DNA of 64,000 nt from Methanosalsum natronophilum (lineage in GTDB: Archaea > Halobacteriota > Methanosarcinia > Methanosarcinales > Methanosarcinaceae): the NCBI RefSeq assembly GCF_024808815.1, contig NZ_JANUCS010000002.1:62001-126000 (forward strand), read 5' to 3'. The position numbers were made by a program, and so were the translations under genes. Below, one piece after another: positions 55,218 through 64,000 of the stretch (its first letter is position 1; the number at the start of each line of letters is the position of its first letter). The notes under the pieces are model-generated. The model had not been told where the DNA came from, did not search any database, and saw only the letters and a list, made by a program, of their open reading frames with translations.

Positions 55218-55808
55218 TTGGCAAGAAAAGTACAGAGAAAAATTGATAAATGGAAGTCAAAACAGTGGTACACCATGGAAACACCTGATTACATGGGCCG
55301 TATTACTATTGGACAAACACCTGCAGACGAACCACAAAAACTTGTTGGAAGAATCATAGAAACTACAGTTGGTGAACTCACTAATGATTTCTCCAAACAT
55401 AACATCAAATTAAAACTTCGAGTGGATGATGTTGTAGGAGAAGTTGCTAACACTAAATTCTTAGGTCACGAGATAACTACAGATTACTTAAGGTCAATAG
55501 TTAAACGTCAAACTTCTAGAATTGATTCAAACCTTAACGTTACTACAAAAGACGGTATGAAGATCAGAGTAAAACCTATCTGTTTCACTGTGAAAAGAGC
55601 ACGTTCAAGCCAAATTAAAGCCATTAGGGGCATTATGGACGATGTAGTAAGAAAACGTGCATCAGAAGTAGAATTTGAACAGTTCGTTGAAGAAATAGTT
55701 GGTGGTAAACTTTCAGCAAATATTTACCGAAATGTGAAGACAATCTATCCTATCAGAAGAGTCGAGATCAGGAAAACAGAAGTTTTAGCAGCACGTGTAG
55801 CTGCTTGA
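55218..55808 (+). CDS. rps3ae: 30S ribosomal protein S3Ae
   Basis: Archaeal/eukaryotic S1e/S3Ae family, 196 residues. It has [69 protein letters not shown] and [14 protein letters not shown]. The start is TTG 55218, fixed by GGAGG 6 nt upstream and the normal family N-terminus. The 3' side is T-rich, as expected for archaeal termination. Confidence 0.97.
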   Translation: MARKVQRKIDKWKSKQWYTMETPDYMGRITIGQTPADEPQKLVGRIIETTVGELTNDFSKHNIKLKLRVDDVVGEVANTKFLGHEITTDYLRSIVKRQTSRIDSNLNVTTKDGMKIRVKPICFTVKRARSSQIKAIRGIMDDVVRKRASEVEFEQFVEEIVGGKLSANIYRNVKTIYPIRRVEIRKTEVLAARVAA

Positions 55809-55900
55809 ACTCCATTTTTTATTTCATATTAATTTATTTTTATCAGAAATAAGCCTTTTTTTAAAATTCAGAATATTACTTTCGATTAGATATTACCCTT

Positions 55901-56128
55901 TCATTCAGACGTATTATCATCATCTTCTTTAACATCATCATCATCAGTTGATTCATATTCTTCCCTTATCTGATCGATCATCTCTTGGTTAGCTTCAACT
56001 ACAAGTGCTCCAATATAATCACAGTTCTTACAATGATATATCATGCCCATATATCCTCCGACCTCATAGTACAGGTCAGAACTACCACAAACAGGACATA
56101 CTTTTTTCATTTTTTCATCGTAGTCCAT
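55901..56128 (-). CDS. zinc-ribbon protein with acidic tail
   Basis: A 75-residue protein with one zinc ribbon, CPVCG ... YHCKNCDYIG, similar to TFIIS/RPB9-type ribbons, and an acidic C-terminal tail (ESTDDDDVKEDDDNTSE). Its role is unknown. The frame extends to 56206, but ATG 56128 has GAGG close upstream and gives a compact domain; the longer form of 101 residues cannot be excluded. The membrane protein gene ends at 56210 on the same strand, so the two are probably cotranscribed. Confidence 0.75.
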   Translation of the reverse strand: MDYDEKMKKVCPVCGSSDLYYEVGGYMGMIYHCKNCDYIGALVVEANQEMIDQIREEYESTDDDDVKEDDDNTSE

Positions 56129-56209
56129 CTCATCCTCGTCATAACCGATATTAAATCCCCCATCTATTGACTTGAAAGAAATTATGTTTACATTGTTATA
56201 TATCACTTA

Positions 56210-57070
56210 TCATATCGGTATTCTTGCAGAGAATGTACGGACATTAAGAACTAAGAAATATAATGATAATATCACCATACCTACAATCAAAGGGGATACT
56301 GCAACTAGACCATCCACACCATAGAAAATAAGAGACATCAGAACAACCTTTAATAATATCAAGCGAGTTAACTGAATACTTTTACTACTAATTTTATTAG
56401 TCCCCATATCATTCTTACTCCTAACATCATCCATGAAAATTATTGATATTAAATAGATCAATATTAGAGGGGATATTAACCACATATATAACATTGAATC
56501 TACTTGAACTGAAATTTCATGTGTCCCAACTAACATGTAAATAAGTGATATGAGCAAGCCAGCTAGACCATAATACAAATATGTCACCTGATATCCAGGT
56601 AATTTACTAACAATAAGATATACAGCTGATAAAACTGGCCCGTATATCCAACTATAGTACCACATTAAAGCCAAACCTGAAATAAACAGTATAGTAGAAT
56701 CAAAGAATGTAGGTTTTAAGCCAGTAGAAATGTTCATTATACGAAATAGGAGCATTAACCACAATAATGGAATAATAGAGGGTGTTGTGATAAAATCAAC
56801 AATGATCAAAATAAGTATGGTGAGAGAACAAATAAGTGCACTAGAATCGTGGTCAGGATCAAGTTCACGCAGAATTGTCCATGTAATAAAGACTGTTACC
56901 CCTACTTGTCCACTTAATACAATACTCTCAACAAAAGTATAACCCTGAACTAATTGAAATATAGTACCGCCAACCAACACCAATACTGTCATGAGAGTTA
57001 TCAAGACGTTTGGTAAATAGTTTAGGTCAATTGGTCTGCCTAAAGTACTAGCTATATTTTTATTAGACAT
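56210..57070 (-). CDS. polytopic membrane protein of unknown function
   Basis: A 286-residue protein with about eight hydrophobic helices (for example NVLITLMTVLVLVGGTIF, ALICSLTILILIIVDF, YYGLAGLLISLIYMLVG, LISPLILIYLISIIFM, FYGVDGLVAVSPLIVGMV). There are few charged residues inside and no recognisable transporter motif. A cytoplasmic loop (DDVRSKNDMGTNKISSKSIQ) separates the last two helices from the rest. It is not recognised. It lies directly upstream of the zinc-ribbon gene and downstream of gltX, all on the minus strand. Confidence 0.75.
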   Translation of the reverse strand: MSNKNIASTLGRPIDLNYLPNVLITLMTVLVLVGGTIFQLVQGYTFVESIVLSGQVGVTVFITWTILRELDPDHDSSALICSLTILILIIVDFITTPSIIPLLWLMLLFRIMNISTGLKPTFFDSTILFISGLALMWYYSWIYGPVLSAVYLIVSKLPGYQVTYLYYGLAGLLISLIYMLVGTHEISVQVDSMLYMWLISPLILIYLISIIFMDDVRSKNDMGTNKISSKSIQLTRLILLKVVLMSLIFYGVDGLVAVSPLIVGMVILSLYFLVLNVRTFSARIPI

Positions 57071-57139
57071 ACCAAAACCTAACCTTCATACCTTTAACAA
57101 GGATTATTTTTTTATAATAAGATATATTCAGCAAATATA

Positions 57140-58852
57140 TCATTTATGTGTATAGTAGGCTATTATTTCAGGTTCGATCGTATCCACTCTACAAAATGCG
57201 AAACGTTCAAATTGTACAACCTTACCCAGCTCGTTCAAGATACCAGGTTCACATATTCCTTTAAACTCTTTATCAGGTGAACGTACAGTTACATCAACGC
57301 CATTTAAAGAACACCAATGAATTATACGCATTTTTTGTTTCTTTATATCATCTACAGAATCACCGATATATCTTCCTACTAAAGGTTCTATTGACATGAT
57401 CTCTACATTATAAAGGTCCTTGAGCCTTACCTTATCACCAATTTTTATTAGATTAAGATCATCTGAACATATATAGATAGAAGAACCTACCTGAATATCT
57501 CTTGTACCCCTTTTCTCAAATGGGTGTAGTGCAGGGTTCACTATAATATCATCTGGCCCATCTTCGATGCTCATTTCAACAGGATCCCAGACATAAAAGT
57601 ATCTGTTAGCTATCGGGTCTATCACTTTCCGATTCTCTGCATATAAAGAATCAAGGCTAACACTTATATCAGTCTCACCTACCCCCATATCTATCATGAA
57701 CTTGCGGATAGCTTCAGGTTGGATTCCACGACGTCTAAAAGCACGTAGAGTAGGTAATTTCGGGTCCGCCCAGTCCTCGTATACTCCATCCTCTATATCC
57801 TTTCTTATCTGACTGGTACTAAAACTTCCAAGTTCATGTATTTTTATACGACCCCAATGTGTTGTTTTAGGATACTCCCAACCAAGGTAATCATAGATAT
57901 ACTTCTGGCGCTTCTCGCTATCCATTAAATCCTTTCCACGTATAATATGGGTCATACCAAGTTCATGATCCTCAATAGCACCTTCAAAATCGAGTAATGG
58001 CCAGACAACATACCTGTCACTAATCTCAGGGCGAGGATGTGGTGTTTTAACGATCCTAAACGCACCAAAATCCCTAAGTGCAGGGTCAGGATGTTGAATA
58101 TCGGTTTTTATTCTTAAAACAGCTTCTTTTTCATCATATTCCCCATCGATCATCTTTTCCCAATTATCAAGATTTGATTCAGGGGATATGTCACGGTGTG
58201 GACACGGTTCTTTTGAATCTTTGTATTGCTTGAATTCAGAGCCTTCACAGAAACAAACATAAGCTTTATCCATCTCGATCAGCTGCTCAGCATACTTATA
58301 ATACGTCTCGATATTATCAGATGCCAGTACTACACGGTCAGGTTTAGCATCGAGCCATTCACAGTCCTGGATATACCAGTCATAAGCCTCAAGCATAGGC
58401 CGTTTTGTTTGAGGGTCAGTATCATCGAATCTGATAATAAACTTTCCACCATACCTTTTCACATACTCCGAATTAACAACTATACCCCGAGTACTACCAA
58501 GAGTTGGCGGACCGTTAGGATTTGGTGCAAACCGCATAACAACTTTTTCAGTCTCGGATACGTCCAAGTCCTTTAATCCTTTTGTAGGTTCCTTTTTAAC
58601 ACTAAGTTCATCGATCAGTTCAGGTGCAAGTTCTTCTAATCTACTTCTCCATCCTTCAGGGTCACCATTAGTTATTTCATCAATTACCAATTTTATCTGA
58701 GATGAAACTTGTTTAGCATTTTTTCTAAGATGAGGACATTCACCCATAACTTTACCCATCACAGCTCCCATCTGAGGAGGTTTCCCATACTTTACAGCGT
58801 TTTGGAGTGCATACTTTTCAATAATCTCAATTTCCTCATCACTAACTGTCAT
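57140..58852 (-). CDS. gltX: glutamyl-tRNA synthetase, archaeal type
   Basis: Class I synthetase of the archaeal GlxRS type, 570 residues, with a GatE/GlnRS-like N-terminal region, a Rossmann core (RFAPNPNGP at 107-115, RFDDTDPQTKRP at 141-152, WPLLDFEGAIEDHELGMTHIIRGKDL) and a GlnRS-like beta-barrel anticodon domain. The usual HIGH tetrad reads TLGS (117-120), and the KMSKS-equivalent loop reads FSTSQIRK (about 344-351) with Gln where Lys is common. Nothing else looks degraded. ATG 58852 is used. It is the first of three same-strand genes with the membrane and zinc-ribbon proteins. Confidence 0.94.
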   Translation of the reverse strand: MTVSDEEIEIIEKYALQNAVKYGKPPQMGAVMGKVMGECPHLRKNAKQVSSQIKLVIDEITNGDPEGWRSRLEELAPELIDELSVKKEPTKGLKDLDVSETEKVVMRFAPNPNGPPTLGSTRGIVVNSEYVKRYGGKFIIRFDDTDPQTKRPMLEAYDWYIQDCEWLDAKPDRVVLASDNIETYYKYAEQLIEMDKAYVCFCEGSEFKQYKDSKEPCPHRDISPESNLDNWEKMIDGEYDEKEAVLRIKTDIQHPDPALRDFGAFRIVKTPHPRPEISDRYVVWPLLDFEGAIEDHELGMTHIIRGKDLMDSEKRQKYIYDYLGWEYPKTTHWGRIKIHELGSFSTSQIRKDIEDGVYEDWADPKLPTLRAFRRRGIQPEAIRKFMIDMGVGETDISVSLDSLYAENRKVIDPIANRYFYVWDPVEMSIEDGPDDIIVNPALHPFEKRGTRDIQVGSSIYICSDDLNLIKIGDKVRLKDLYNVEIMSIEPLVGRYIGDSVDDIKKQKMRIIHWCSLNGVDVTVRSPDKEFKGICEPGILNELGKVVQFERFAFCRVDTIEPEIIAYYTHK

Positions 58853-59073
58853 AATTTCACCATTAAACTTGAAAATGAATTAAAAAACCCAACTTAATAT
58901 TTCCTAATAATATGAAATCTGGTTTTACACTAGATGAATAATACAAATATTTATCGAATTGGAACAAACTGAAAATTTAGTATTGATCTTCCAATACCAA
59001 AATTGAATGTTGTTAGAATTTGGAGTCAGCTTATTGCAATACAACTTTTTAAAAAGACACTTTTAAAATAATC

Positions 59074-59373
59074 TCATTTTGAACTGCCAAGTTCCTGTAT
59101 ACTTTTGGTACGGTTCATTATCTCTTGTAGATCAGTGTCAAAGTTCTTGAAGAACTCGTCCACTTTATCTCCAGCTATAGCACCCTGTGAAGAAGGTTTG
59201 ATCAGGTTCTGTTGTTCAAGTACCCTTAATGAATATCTAACCTTATGTGTAGGCATACCGATCTCTTCTGCCAATCGAAGTATACCTATAGGTTCCTCAT
59301 CAACTACTTTCTTCAATACCCTAAGATGACGAATACAAATATCCAATTCTTTATTGACCTGGTCAAAAAGCAT
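59074..59373 (-). CDS. winged-helix regulator-like protein
   Basis: A 99-residue protein with a winged helix-turn-helix: IGILRLAEEIGMPTHKVRYSLRVLEQQNLIKPSSQGAIAGD, preceded by a helix (VNKELDICIRHLRVLKKVVDEEP) and followed by a C-terminal helix, FKNFDTDLQEIMNRTKSI. Methanogens have several such small putative transcription factors. It starts immediately after the stop of the FAH-family gene (TGAATG), so the two are coupled. A short hairpin at 58980-58997 in the downstream gap may end the transcript. Confidence 0.82.
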   Translation of the reverse strand: MLFDQVNKELDICIRHLRVLKKVVDEEPIGILRLAEEIGMPTHKVRYSLRVLEQQNLIKPSSQGAIAGDKVDEFFKNFDTDLQEIMNRTKSIQELGSSK

Positions 59374-60108
59374 TCAAATTACCTCATTTGAAAGTGTACC
59401 AATTCCTTCAATTTTCACTTTTACATTATCCCCAACATGGAGTTCACCTACACCTGGTGGAGTACCTGTTGCTATAATATCTCCAACTTCCAGTGTCATA
59501 ATTGAAGATATGAACTCTACAAGTCTTGGAACATCGGCAATCAAATTCGACGTGTTTGAACTCTGACATATTTCGTCATTCACATATGTGTATATCATAG
59601 AGTTTTTTGGATCAAACTCGTCAGGCCGTGCAATGTAGGGTCCAATTGGCGCAAATGTATCAAAGCTCTTAGCTCGAGTCCACTGACCATCACGCCGTTG
59701 TAAGTCACGCGCAGTTATGTCATTAAAACAGGTATAGCCTGCAATTACATCACTCGCATTTTTAGCCTCAATGTTCCTGCATTTCTTCCCAATAATTACA
59801 GCAAGTTCACCCTCATAATCCAACTGTTCCACACCAGCCGGATATACTATCTTCTCCCCATGAGCAATTATTGAAGATGTGGGTTTCATGAAAAGTACTG
59901 GTTCTTTTGGGATAGGCATATCGAACTCCTTTGCATGATCCTCATAGTTAAGTCCAACACATATTATCTTGGATGGTGTGCTGGGTGGTAATATCTCTAC
60001 GTCTTCTATAGCAAAGTTCCAACCTTCGTAACCATAATTACCATATACATCTTTACCTACAACATCTCCATAGAAGATATTCTTGTCATATTTGAATCGA
60101 CCATACAT
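59374..60108 (-). CDS. fumarylacetoacetate hydrolase family protein
   Basis: A 244-residue FAH-fold enzyme, metal dependent, acting on oxo-acids (hydratase, isomerase or decarboxylase). Motifs: ICVGLNYEDHAKEFDM, PVLFMKPTSSII, LDYEGELAVIIGKKCR (metal-ligand E..E), FNDITARDLQRRDGQW, FDTFAPIGP and DIIATGTPPGVGEL. The substrate in archaea is unknown; oxaloacetate decarboxylase or tautomerase activity is common in the family. ATG 60108 gives the family start; GTG 60117 is also in frame. Operon with the winged-helix gene. Confidence 0.9.
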   Translation of the reverse strand: MYGRFKYDKNIFYGDVVGKDVYGNYGYEGWNFAIEDVEILPPSTPSKIICVGLNYEDHAKEFDMPIPKEPVLFMKPTSSIIAHGEKIVYPAGVEQLDYEGELAVIIGKKCRNIEAKNASDVIAGYTCFNDITARDLQRRDGQWTRAKSFDTFAPIGPYIARPDEFDPKNSMIYTYVNDEICQSSNTSNLIADVPRLVEFISSIMTLEVGDIIATGTPPGVGELHVGDNVKVKIEGIGTLSNEVI

Positions 60109-60347
60109 AATTAACACGCATGAATAATTATAACTAATTTATAATAGAATCAAATTAATTGAATTGTATTAACTGATGAAAATCTCTCGTATCATCATTT
60201 AATTAAAGTATCAGATCACTGTTTTTTGTTAAATATATTATACTACCATACCTTATTAGAACAAACATGGAAGATACTTTCTAAAAACAAAGGCCATTAC
60301 CCTTTTATTTGTAGTATTATACCGGTATTAATACATTTATGTTCCGG

Positions 60348-60818
60348 TTAATCATCCTCTTTCTTCTTTTTAGATGAGGGTACAACAAGAACTTTTATCT
60401 TTGAATGACGAACAACTTTTTCTGCTACACTACCAATTAGAAACCGTTCGAACCCTGTTCTACCAAGCGATCCTAACACAATTAGATCGAAATCATTGGC
60501 ATGTGCATAGCATGTTAACTGGTCAGGTGGATGGCCTTCAAGAATTACACCTTTCACATGAATATCTTCTTTTTTACCAATATCGATTACATGCCCTATT
60601 GCCTTGTTTGCTACTTGTTTTATTGTGCAGTATGGACTATCAAGCTCTTCAATATGTGTTTTCATCTGTGTTGGTAACGATAACGAAGGAACAACTGTGA
60701 CCGCATGAACTTCTGCACCTGTAGATTTTGCTATTTGTATGCCTAATTTTACAGAGTTACGAGAATTCTCAGAACCATCAGTTGCAATCAATATTTTCTT
60801 GTATAGGTTATTTTCCAA
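60348..60818 (-). CDS. universal stress protein, UspA family
   Basis: A 156-residue Usp domain with KKILIATDGSENSRNS and the ATP-type pattern GSLG then RTGFERFLI then GS, close to the Usp at 6.3 kb. The end is lysine- and acid-rich (SSKKKKEDD). The TTG at 60818 is preferred as start because GGAGGT lies 8 nt upstream; the longer frame begins with a TTG (60833) that overlaps that ribosome-binding site. Confidence 0.9.
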   Translation of the reverse strand: MENNLYKKILIATDGSENSRNSVKLGIQIAKSTGAEVHAVTVVPSLSLPTQMKTHIEELDSPYCTIKQVANKAIGHVIDIGKKEDIHVKGVILEGHPPDQLTCYAHANDFDLIVLGSLGRTGFERFLIGSVAEKVVRHSKIKVLVVPSSKKKKEDD

Positions 60819-61263
60819 AAAGGTAACCTCCAATTAACTTACTAGTATATTGATTAATATCACTTATTTAACTTTTACTTTAAACCAATATTAGTTTATA
60901 GAACATAAATGCACTTTATAAATAAAAAAATTGTTCATGCATGTACATGACTTAGTATCTATTTAACCAAATCATGTCCACAAACTTATTTATACATATA
61001 TATTCTTATTTGTAGTATCTAAGATTCTAATGTAAACTACATATCTTAGCTTAGATAAGAACATAAAAAATCGTGTGATTAGACTAATGAAAACTGTACA
61101 TGGTCCCAAAAATATACATTCTAATTCAATAATCAATTGTTTTCAAGTTCATGTGCAATATATGAAGTCTAATAACTATATGTAGTGACACTTGTAGAAC
61201 AAAACTTAGTACATATACATACTAAAATAATAGCTAAATAATAATTATATTGGAGGGAAATAA
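60819..61263. other. divergent region upstream of the pilin gene
   Basis: 445 nt, AT-rich, without a gene. It holds TATA-like stretches (about 60998-61004 and 61246-61250) and the pilin ribosome-binding site GGAGGG at 61252-61257. No repeat or RNA fold was recognised. Confidence 0.5.
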
Positions 61264-61767
61264 GTGCATAAGCTTAAAGAACTAATCGAAAGAAAAGAAG
61301 CGGTTTCACCGGTCATCGGCGTTATCCTAATGGTAGCCATCACCGTGATCCTTGCAGCAGTAATCGCAGCGTTCGTGTTTGGACTCGGTGGTGAGGTCGA
61401 ATCGGCACCACAGGCAAGTCTGAGCGCAAGTGCAGCAACAACAGATGAGGGTGGCAATGCAATTGCTTTGAGCCATCGTGGTGGACAAACAGTTGGCCTA
61501 GGTGATGAAACAAGAATTCAGCTTTCTTACTCGAATAATGGATCTACTATAAATGATAATATCGCATCAACCGATGATGTAGATTCAATCTCTGTTGGAG
61601 ATACATTAATAGTGTTTGAGGATGATGGCACTATCGAAATAGGTACTGTAGAAGATTCTGAAGAGACTGATGGGAATGTTACAGAATCTGGCACAACAGT
61701 TAGGCTACTATTAATTGATACGCAGACTGACCAGTTAATATCTGACCAAAATATTAGATTCGTCTAA
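61264..61767 (+). CDS. archaeal type IV pilin-like protein
   Basis: A 167-residue secreted protein with a class III signal peptide: charged leader [13 protein letters not shown], predicted cleavage before V14, then the H-domain [27 protein letters not shown]. This matches the archaeal pilin N-terminal domain, where the hydrophobic helix builds the filament core. The rest is hydrophilic, acidic and rich in Ser, Thr, Asp and Gly (acid-adapted surface), with no known motif. The start is GTG 61264 after GGAGGG. A terminator follows, so it is a single-gene unit. No pilus ATPase or platform gene is nearby. Confidence 0.88.
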   Translation: MHKLKELIERKEAVSPVIGVILMVAITVILAAVIAAFVFGLGGEVESAPQASLSASAATTDEGGNAIALSHRGGQTVGLGDETRIQLSYSNNGSTINDNIASTDDVDSISVGDTLIVFEDDGTIEIGTVEDSEETDGNVTESGTTVRLLLIDTQTDQLISDQNIRFV

Positions 61768-61771
61768 ACCT

Positions 61772-61812
61772 AACAGCACACACCTGTGTGTTGTTACCTT
61801 TTTTTCTTTTTT
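61772..61812 (+). terminator. hairpin and T-run after the pilin gene
   Basis: AACAGCACAC (61772-61781) and GTGTGTTGTT (61786-61795) form a 10-bp stem with one G-U pair and a 4-nt loop, followed by ACC and two T runs. It begins 5 nt after the stop codon. Confidence 0.75.
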
Positions 61813-62414
61813 AAAATCACCAATTGTTCCCTGTGCACACAGTATACATACTCGAATTTTCACATGCTTTGGAATGCCGTACAAAGCCGAAGTACTGTTT
61901 TTTGCTTATAGCATGAATTCAATAGAACTCATGTTTCAGAGTAGAATTAACTAATTAATTTCACTAATCACCTCTTTTTATATACCACGACAATTGTGTT
62001 TGTTGAACCGTGGATAATGAACATACTTAAACTCTATAATATGCTCTATTAAAATATAGCTAATAAGCTTCATCTCTAATTTTGAAAAAATATTAAATTT
62101 AGTTTAACATTTTTTTAGCAAATAGGGTTTTGGAACCAACATATTGATATCTGCAGGCTATTAAAAGTTCAAATACAGATTCTAAGACTTTAGAAAAAGC
62201 AAGTTAATCTTGTTGATCTTTATAGGATACTAACTAATTTCTATAACCCTTTATTTGTACATATAATTCTACTTTTGTTCTGAAACTTAATTCAGGAACC
62301 TTAATTCGCGATTTATTTAACAATTGAAGAAGTAACTCACATAGGAGATATTTTTTAAGGCTTATCTGAAAAATTATATCTCAGTATATATAAAATATTT
62401 AATGGGGGTTAATT
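61813..62414. other. intergenic region before the beta-helix gene
   Basis: 602 nt without a supported gene. A CCACG/CGTGG inverted repeat (61985-61989 and 62009-62013) spans a 19-nt loop. The right end has a TATA-like TATATATAAAAT near 62385-62396 and GGGGGTT before the next start. Nothing else was recognised. Confidence 0.5.
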
Positions 62415-64000
62415 ATGAATAAAATATTATGCTTATGTATTGCAGTGGGAACAATTTTGATTGCATTTTCAGGTTTGGCAGCTGCAACTTCAACTATCTA
62501 TGTTGATGCGAGTGCGACTTGCCCTGGAGTCGGAACATCTAGTGATCCTTTCTGCACAATTCAAGGTGCGATTGATGCAGCAGATAATGGAGATACTGTT
62601 CTGGTAAGACCTGGTGTTTATGAAGAAAACCTTGTGATCAACAAGAACATTATACTTTTATCATCGGAAGGAGCTTCTGAAACGACTATCGAGGGAATAT
62701 CGAATGGTGCACTAGGAACAATTATACTTGAAGGAACAACTGAAAATGTACAGATTGGAGCCTCGAGTCAGGGTTTTACCATAATAGGTTTTGATGATGG
62801 AAGCCCAGGAATAGAAAATGCAGCAATTTATTTAAAAGACTCACATTTCAATACCTACATCGGAGGTAATGATATAGTTGCTGATGGTGAAACTGGACTT
62901 TTATCGGAATGGGGTGCTGTGATTGACGGTCTTGTGATTACAGGGAATGAATTTTCAGGTCAAACTTTTTTAGGAGATAATCCTGCGGGTGAGGGTACAG
63001 GAGAACAGTTCGACCTCTCTAATGTACCACGTCATCTGATATATATTGGAGGAGATGATAAAGCAAACATAACATTCACACACAATCTTATCACCGGTAT
63101 AGCCGGTGGAATTAATCCGGAAGGAAATCCACAGGGTAATACACTGGCTACTATTGATGCAAATGGTGCCAATGTATCATATAATACATTCAGTGGTGAA
63201 ACTGACAGATATGCAAACAGTTTAAGATGCAGAGGTACAGATACTGAGATTGTCGGTAATGAGTTTAACAGTGACAGATTAAACCTGACCAATTACCATC
63301 TGCTGATAGGAAATGATACACTCAAAGACAATCTTGAGATCGATGAAATAGTAAATATGAACAGCTTTGACAAAGGAGCTTACATATCAAGCGGATCATT
63401 TGTATCCGTTGGAATAAATATGGCAGTGTCTGAATCAGAAAATGAAGATACAATCTTTGTACTACCGGGCATTTATGAAGAGAGTGTAGTCATCAACAAA
63501 CAATTAACAGTTATATCCACAGATGGTCCTGAAGAAACTATTATAGACAGGGGCAATATTGATACAATACTTGTAAATATAAATTCTGAGGGAGTGATTT
63601 TCTCAGGATTTACAGTACAAAATGCAGAAAACGGAGTCAGAGTCGGAAATTCGAATAACACCATTGAAAATAATATTGTAAAAGATATTAAAAGGTGGTC
63701 TATAAATGTTAGAGGACAAGATCACCTAGTGAAAGATAATATTGTGCGCGACCAGGGTAGCTGGGGCACTGAAAGGCAACCACGTGGATTATTCCTTTAC
63801 CATGCTGAAAATATTACTGTTCGTAATAATCAGCTTATTAATGCAGGATTATCCTTTGCTGATATAATTGATGGTATTGAAATACTACGATCACATGATA
63901 TCGACGAATCCAATAATGTAAATGACAAGCCACTGATTTACTGGAAAGATGAATCGCATAAATCAGTTCCAGAGAATGCAGGTGCTGTGTTCTTGTTTGG
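62415..64000 (+). CDS. secreted parallel beta-helix protein, 3' end cut by window
   Basis: The first 528 residues of a surface or secreted protein. A signal peptide is clear (MNKILCLCIAVGTILIAFSGLAAA, cleavage near 24). Two similar modules follow: STIYVDASATCPGVG ... DTVLVRPGVYEENLVINKNI near 26-80 and DTIFVLPGIYEESVVINKQL near 345-365, each leading into right-handed beta-helix repeats (GLVITGNEFSGQ, NITFTHNLITGI, ANVSYNTFSGE, NTIENNIVKDI, HLVKDNIVRDQ, NITVRNNQLINA). This resembles NosD/CASH-type carbohydrate-binding or S-layer-associated proteins of Methanosarcinales. The C-terminal anchor, if any, lies outside. ATG 62415 has GGGGGTT upstream. It is not recognised beyond the fold. Confidence 0.85.
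   Translation, partial: MNKILCLCIAVGTILIAFSGLAAATSTIYVDASATCPGVGTSSDPFCTIQGAIDAADNGDTVLVRPGVYEENLVINKNIILLSSEGASETTIEGISNGALGTIILEGTTENVQIGASSQGFTIIGFDDGSPGIENAAIYLKDSHFNTYIGGNDIVADGETGLLSEWGAVIDGLVITGNEFSGQTFLGDNPAGEGTGEQFDLSNVPRHLIYIGGDDKANITFTHNLITGIAGGINPEGNPQGNTLATIDANGANVSYNTFSGETDRYANSLRCRGTDTEIVGNEFNSDRLNLTNYHLLIGNDTLKDNLEIDEIVNMNSFDKGAYISSGSFVSVGINMAVSESENEDTIFVLPGIYEESVVINKQLTVISTDGPEETIIDRGNIDTILVNINSEGVIFSGFTVQNAENGVRVGNSNNTIENNIVKDIKRWSINVRGQDHLVKDNIVRDQGSWGTERQPRGLFLYHAENITVRNNQLINAGLSFADIIDGIEILRSHDIDESNNVNDKPLIYWKDESHKSVPENAGAVFLF

Noticed and set aside
58973-59004. Short hairpin downstream of the winged-helix gene
   Set aside because: Six continuous pairs with mismatched extension; could be a weak terminator but not strong enough to list.
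60319-60328. Palindrome ATACCGGTAT downstream of the second usp gene
   Set aside because: Too short and without a T run; not convincing as terminator or operator.

Overview
The window is AT-rich, gene-dense archaeal DNA from a methanogen of the Methanosarcinales, most likely Methanosarcinaceae. The evidence is a set of family-level markers: a methanogen-type seryl-tRNA synthetase, a homoaconitase pair for coenzyme B, an archaeal TrpB2, CobY and CobZ instead of bacterial CobU and CobC, the Ahb heme route, Hel308, archaeal ribosomal proteins S8e, S15, S3Ae and L37e, LSm, Pcc1, and a mevalonate-pathway HMG-CoA reductase. Glucosyl-3-phosphoglycerate synthase and its phosphatase, next to an MscS channel, suggest an organism that makes glucosylglycerate as an osmolyte. 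The species cannot be named from this sequence. No CRISPR array, rRNA, prophage or transposase gene was seen.

Layout. 1-9 kb, minus strand: HMG-CoA reductase (cut by the window edge), a DsrE-like protein, ValRS, and a tetrapyrrole group (AhbC, HemD, CobA) with a UspA and a GYD protein. 9-18.5 kb: GpgS, DUF1699, HisD, Hel308, then a plus-strand mscS-gpgP group followed by an unrecognised gene overlapping a short GH15 hydrolase. 18.5-24.5 kb: TrpB2 behind a three-box GTAC operator, ThiDN, the lsm-rpl37e-purF cluster, tRNA-His and Thi4. 24.8-33.2 kb: homoaconitase, an AAA ATPase with a small partner, RNase Z, S8e, an Lrp regulator, an aminotransferase, and a free-standing ArcS-like protein. 33.6-42.6 kb: a one-directional glycogen cluster (GT4 synthase, GH133 debrancher, winged-helix protein, CorA, tandem GH57 pair, GH15 glucoamylase). 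42.6-47.9 kb, minus strand: late cobamide synthesis (cobD, cbiB, cobZ, cobS, cobY) plus a degenerate second CobY. 48.2-60.8 kb: translation genes (HisRS, S15, SerRS, S3Ae, GluRS) mixed with a RecJ-like nuclease, Pcc1, a cation efflux protein and small regulators. 61-64 kb: a type IV pilin-like protein and a secreted beta-helix protein running off the edge.

How the genes connect. CobA and HemD supply precorrin-2 for siroheme, heme, F430 and cobamides; the cob block finishes the cobamide. GpgS and GpgP make glucosylglycerate, and the adjacent MscS would release solutes on dilution. The glycogen block would build and break down a storage glucan. The most unusual items are a GH57 paralogue that has lost its catalytic residues and is translationally coupled to an intact copy, a CobY copy with an altered nucleotide-binding signature, a helically phased GTAC operator before trpB2, nested inverted repeats upstream of valS, and the unexplained gene coupled to a GH15 beside the osmolyte genes.
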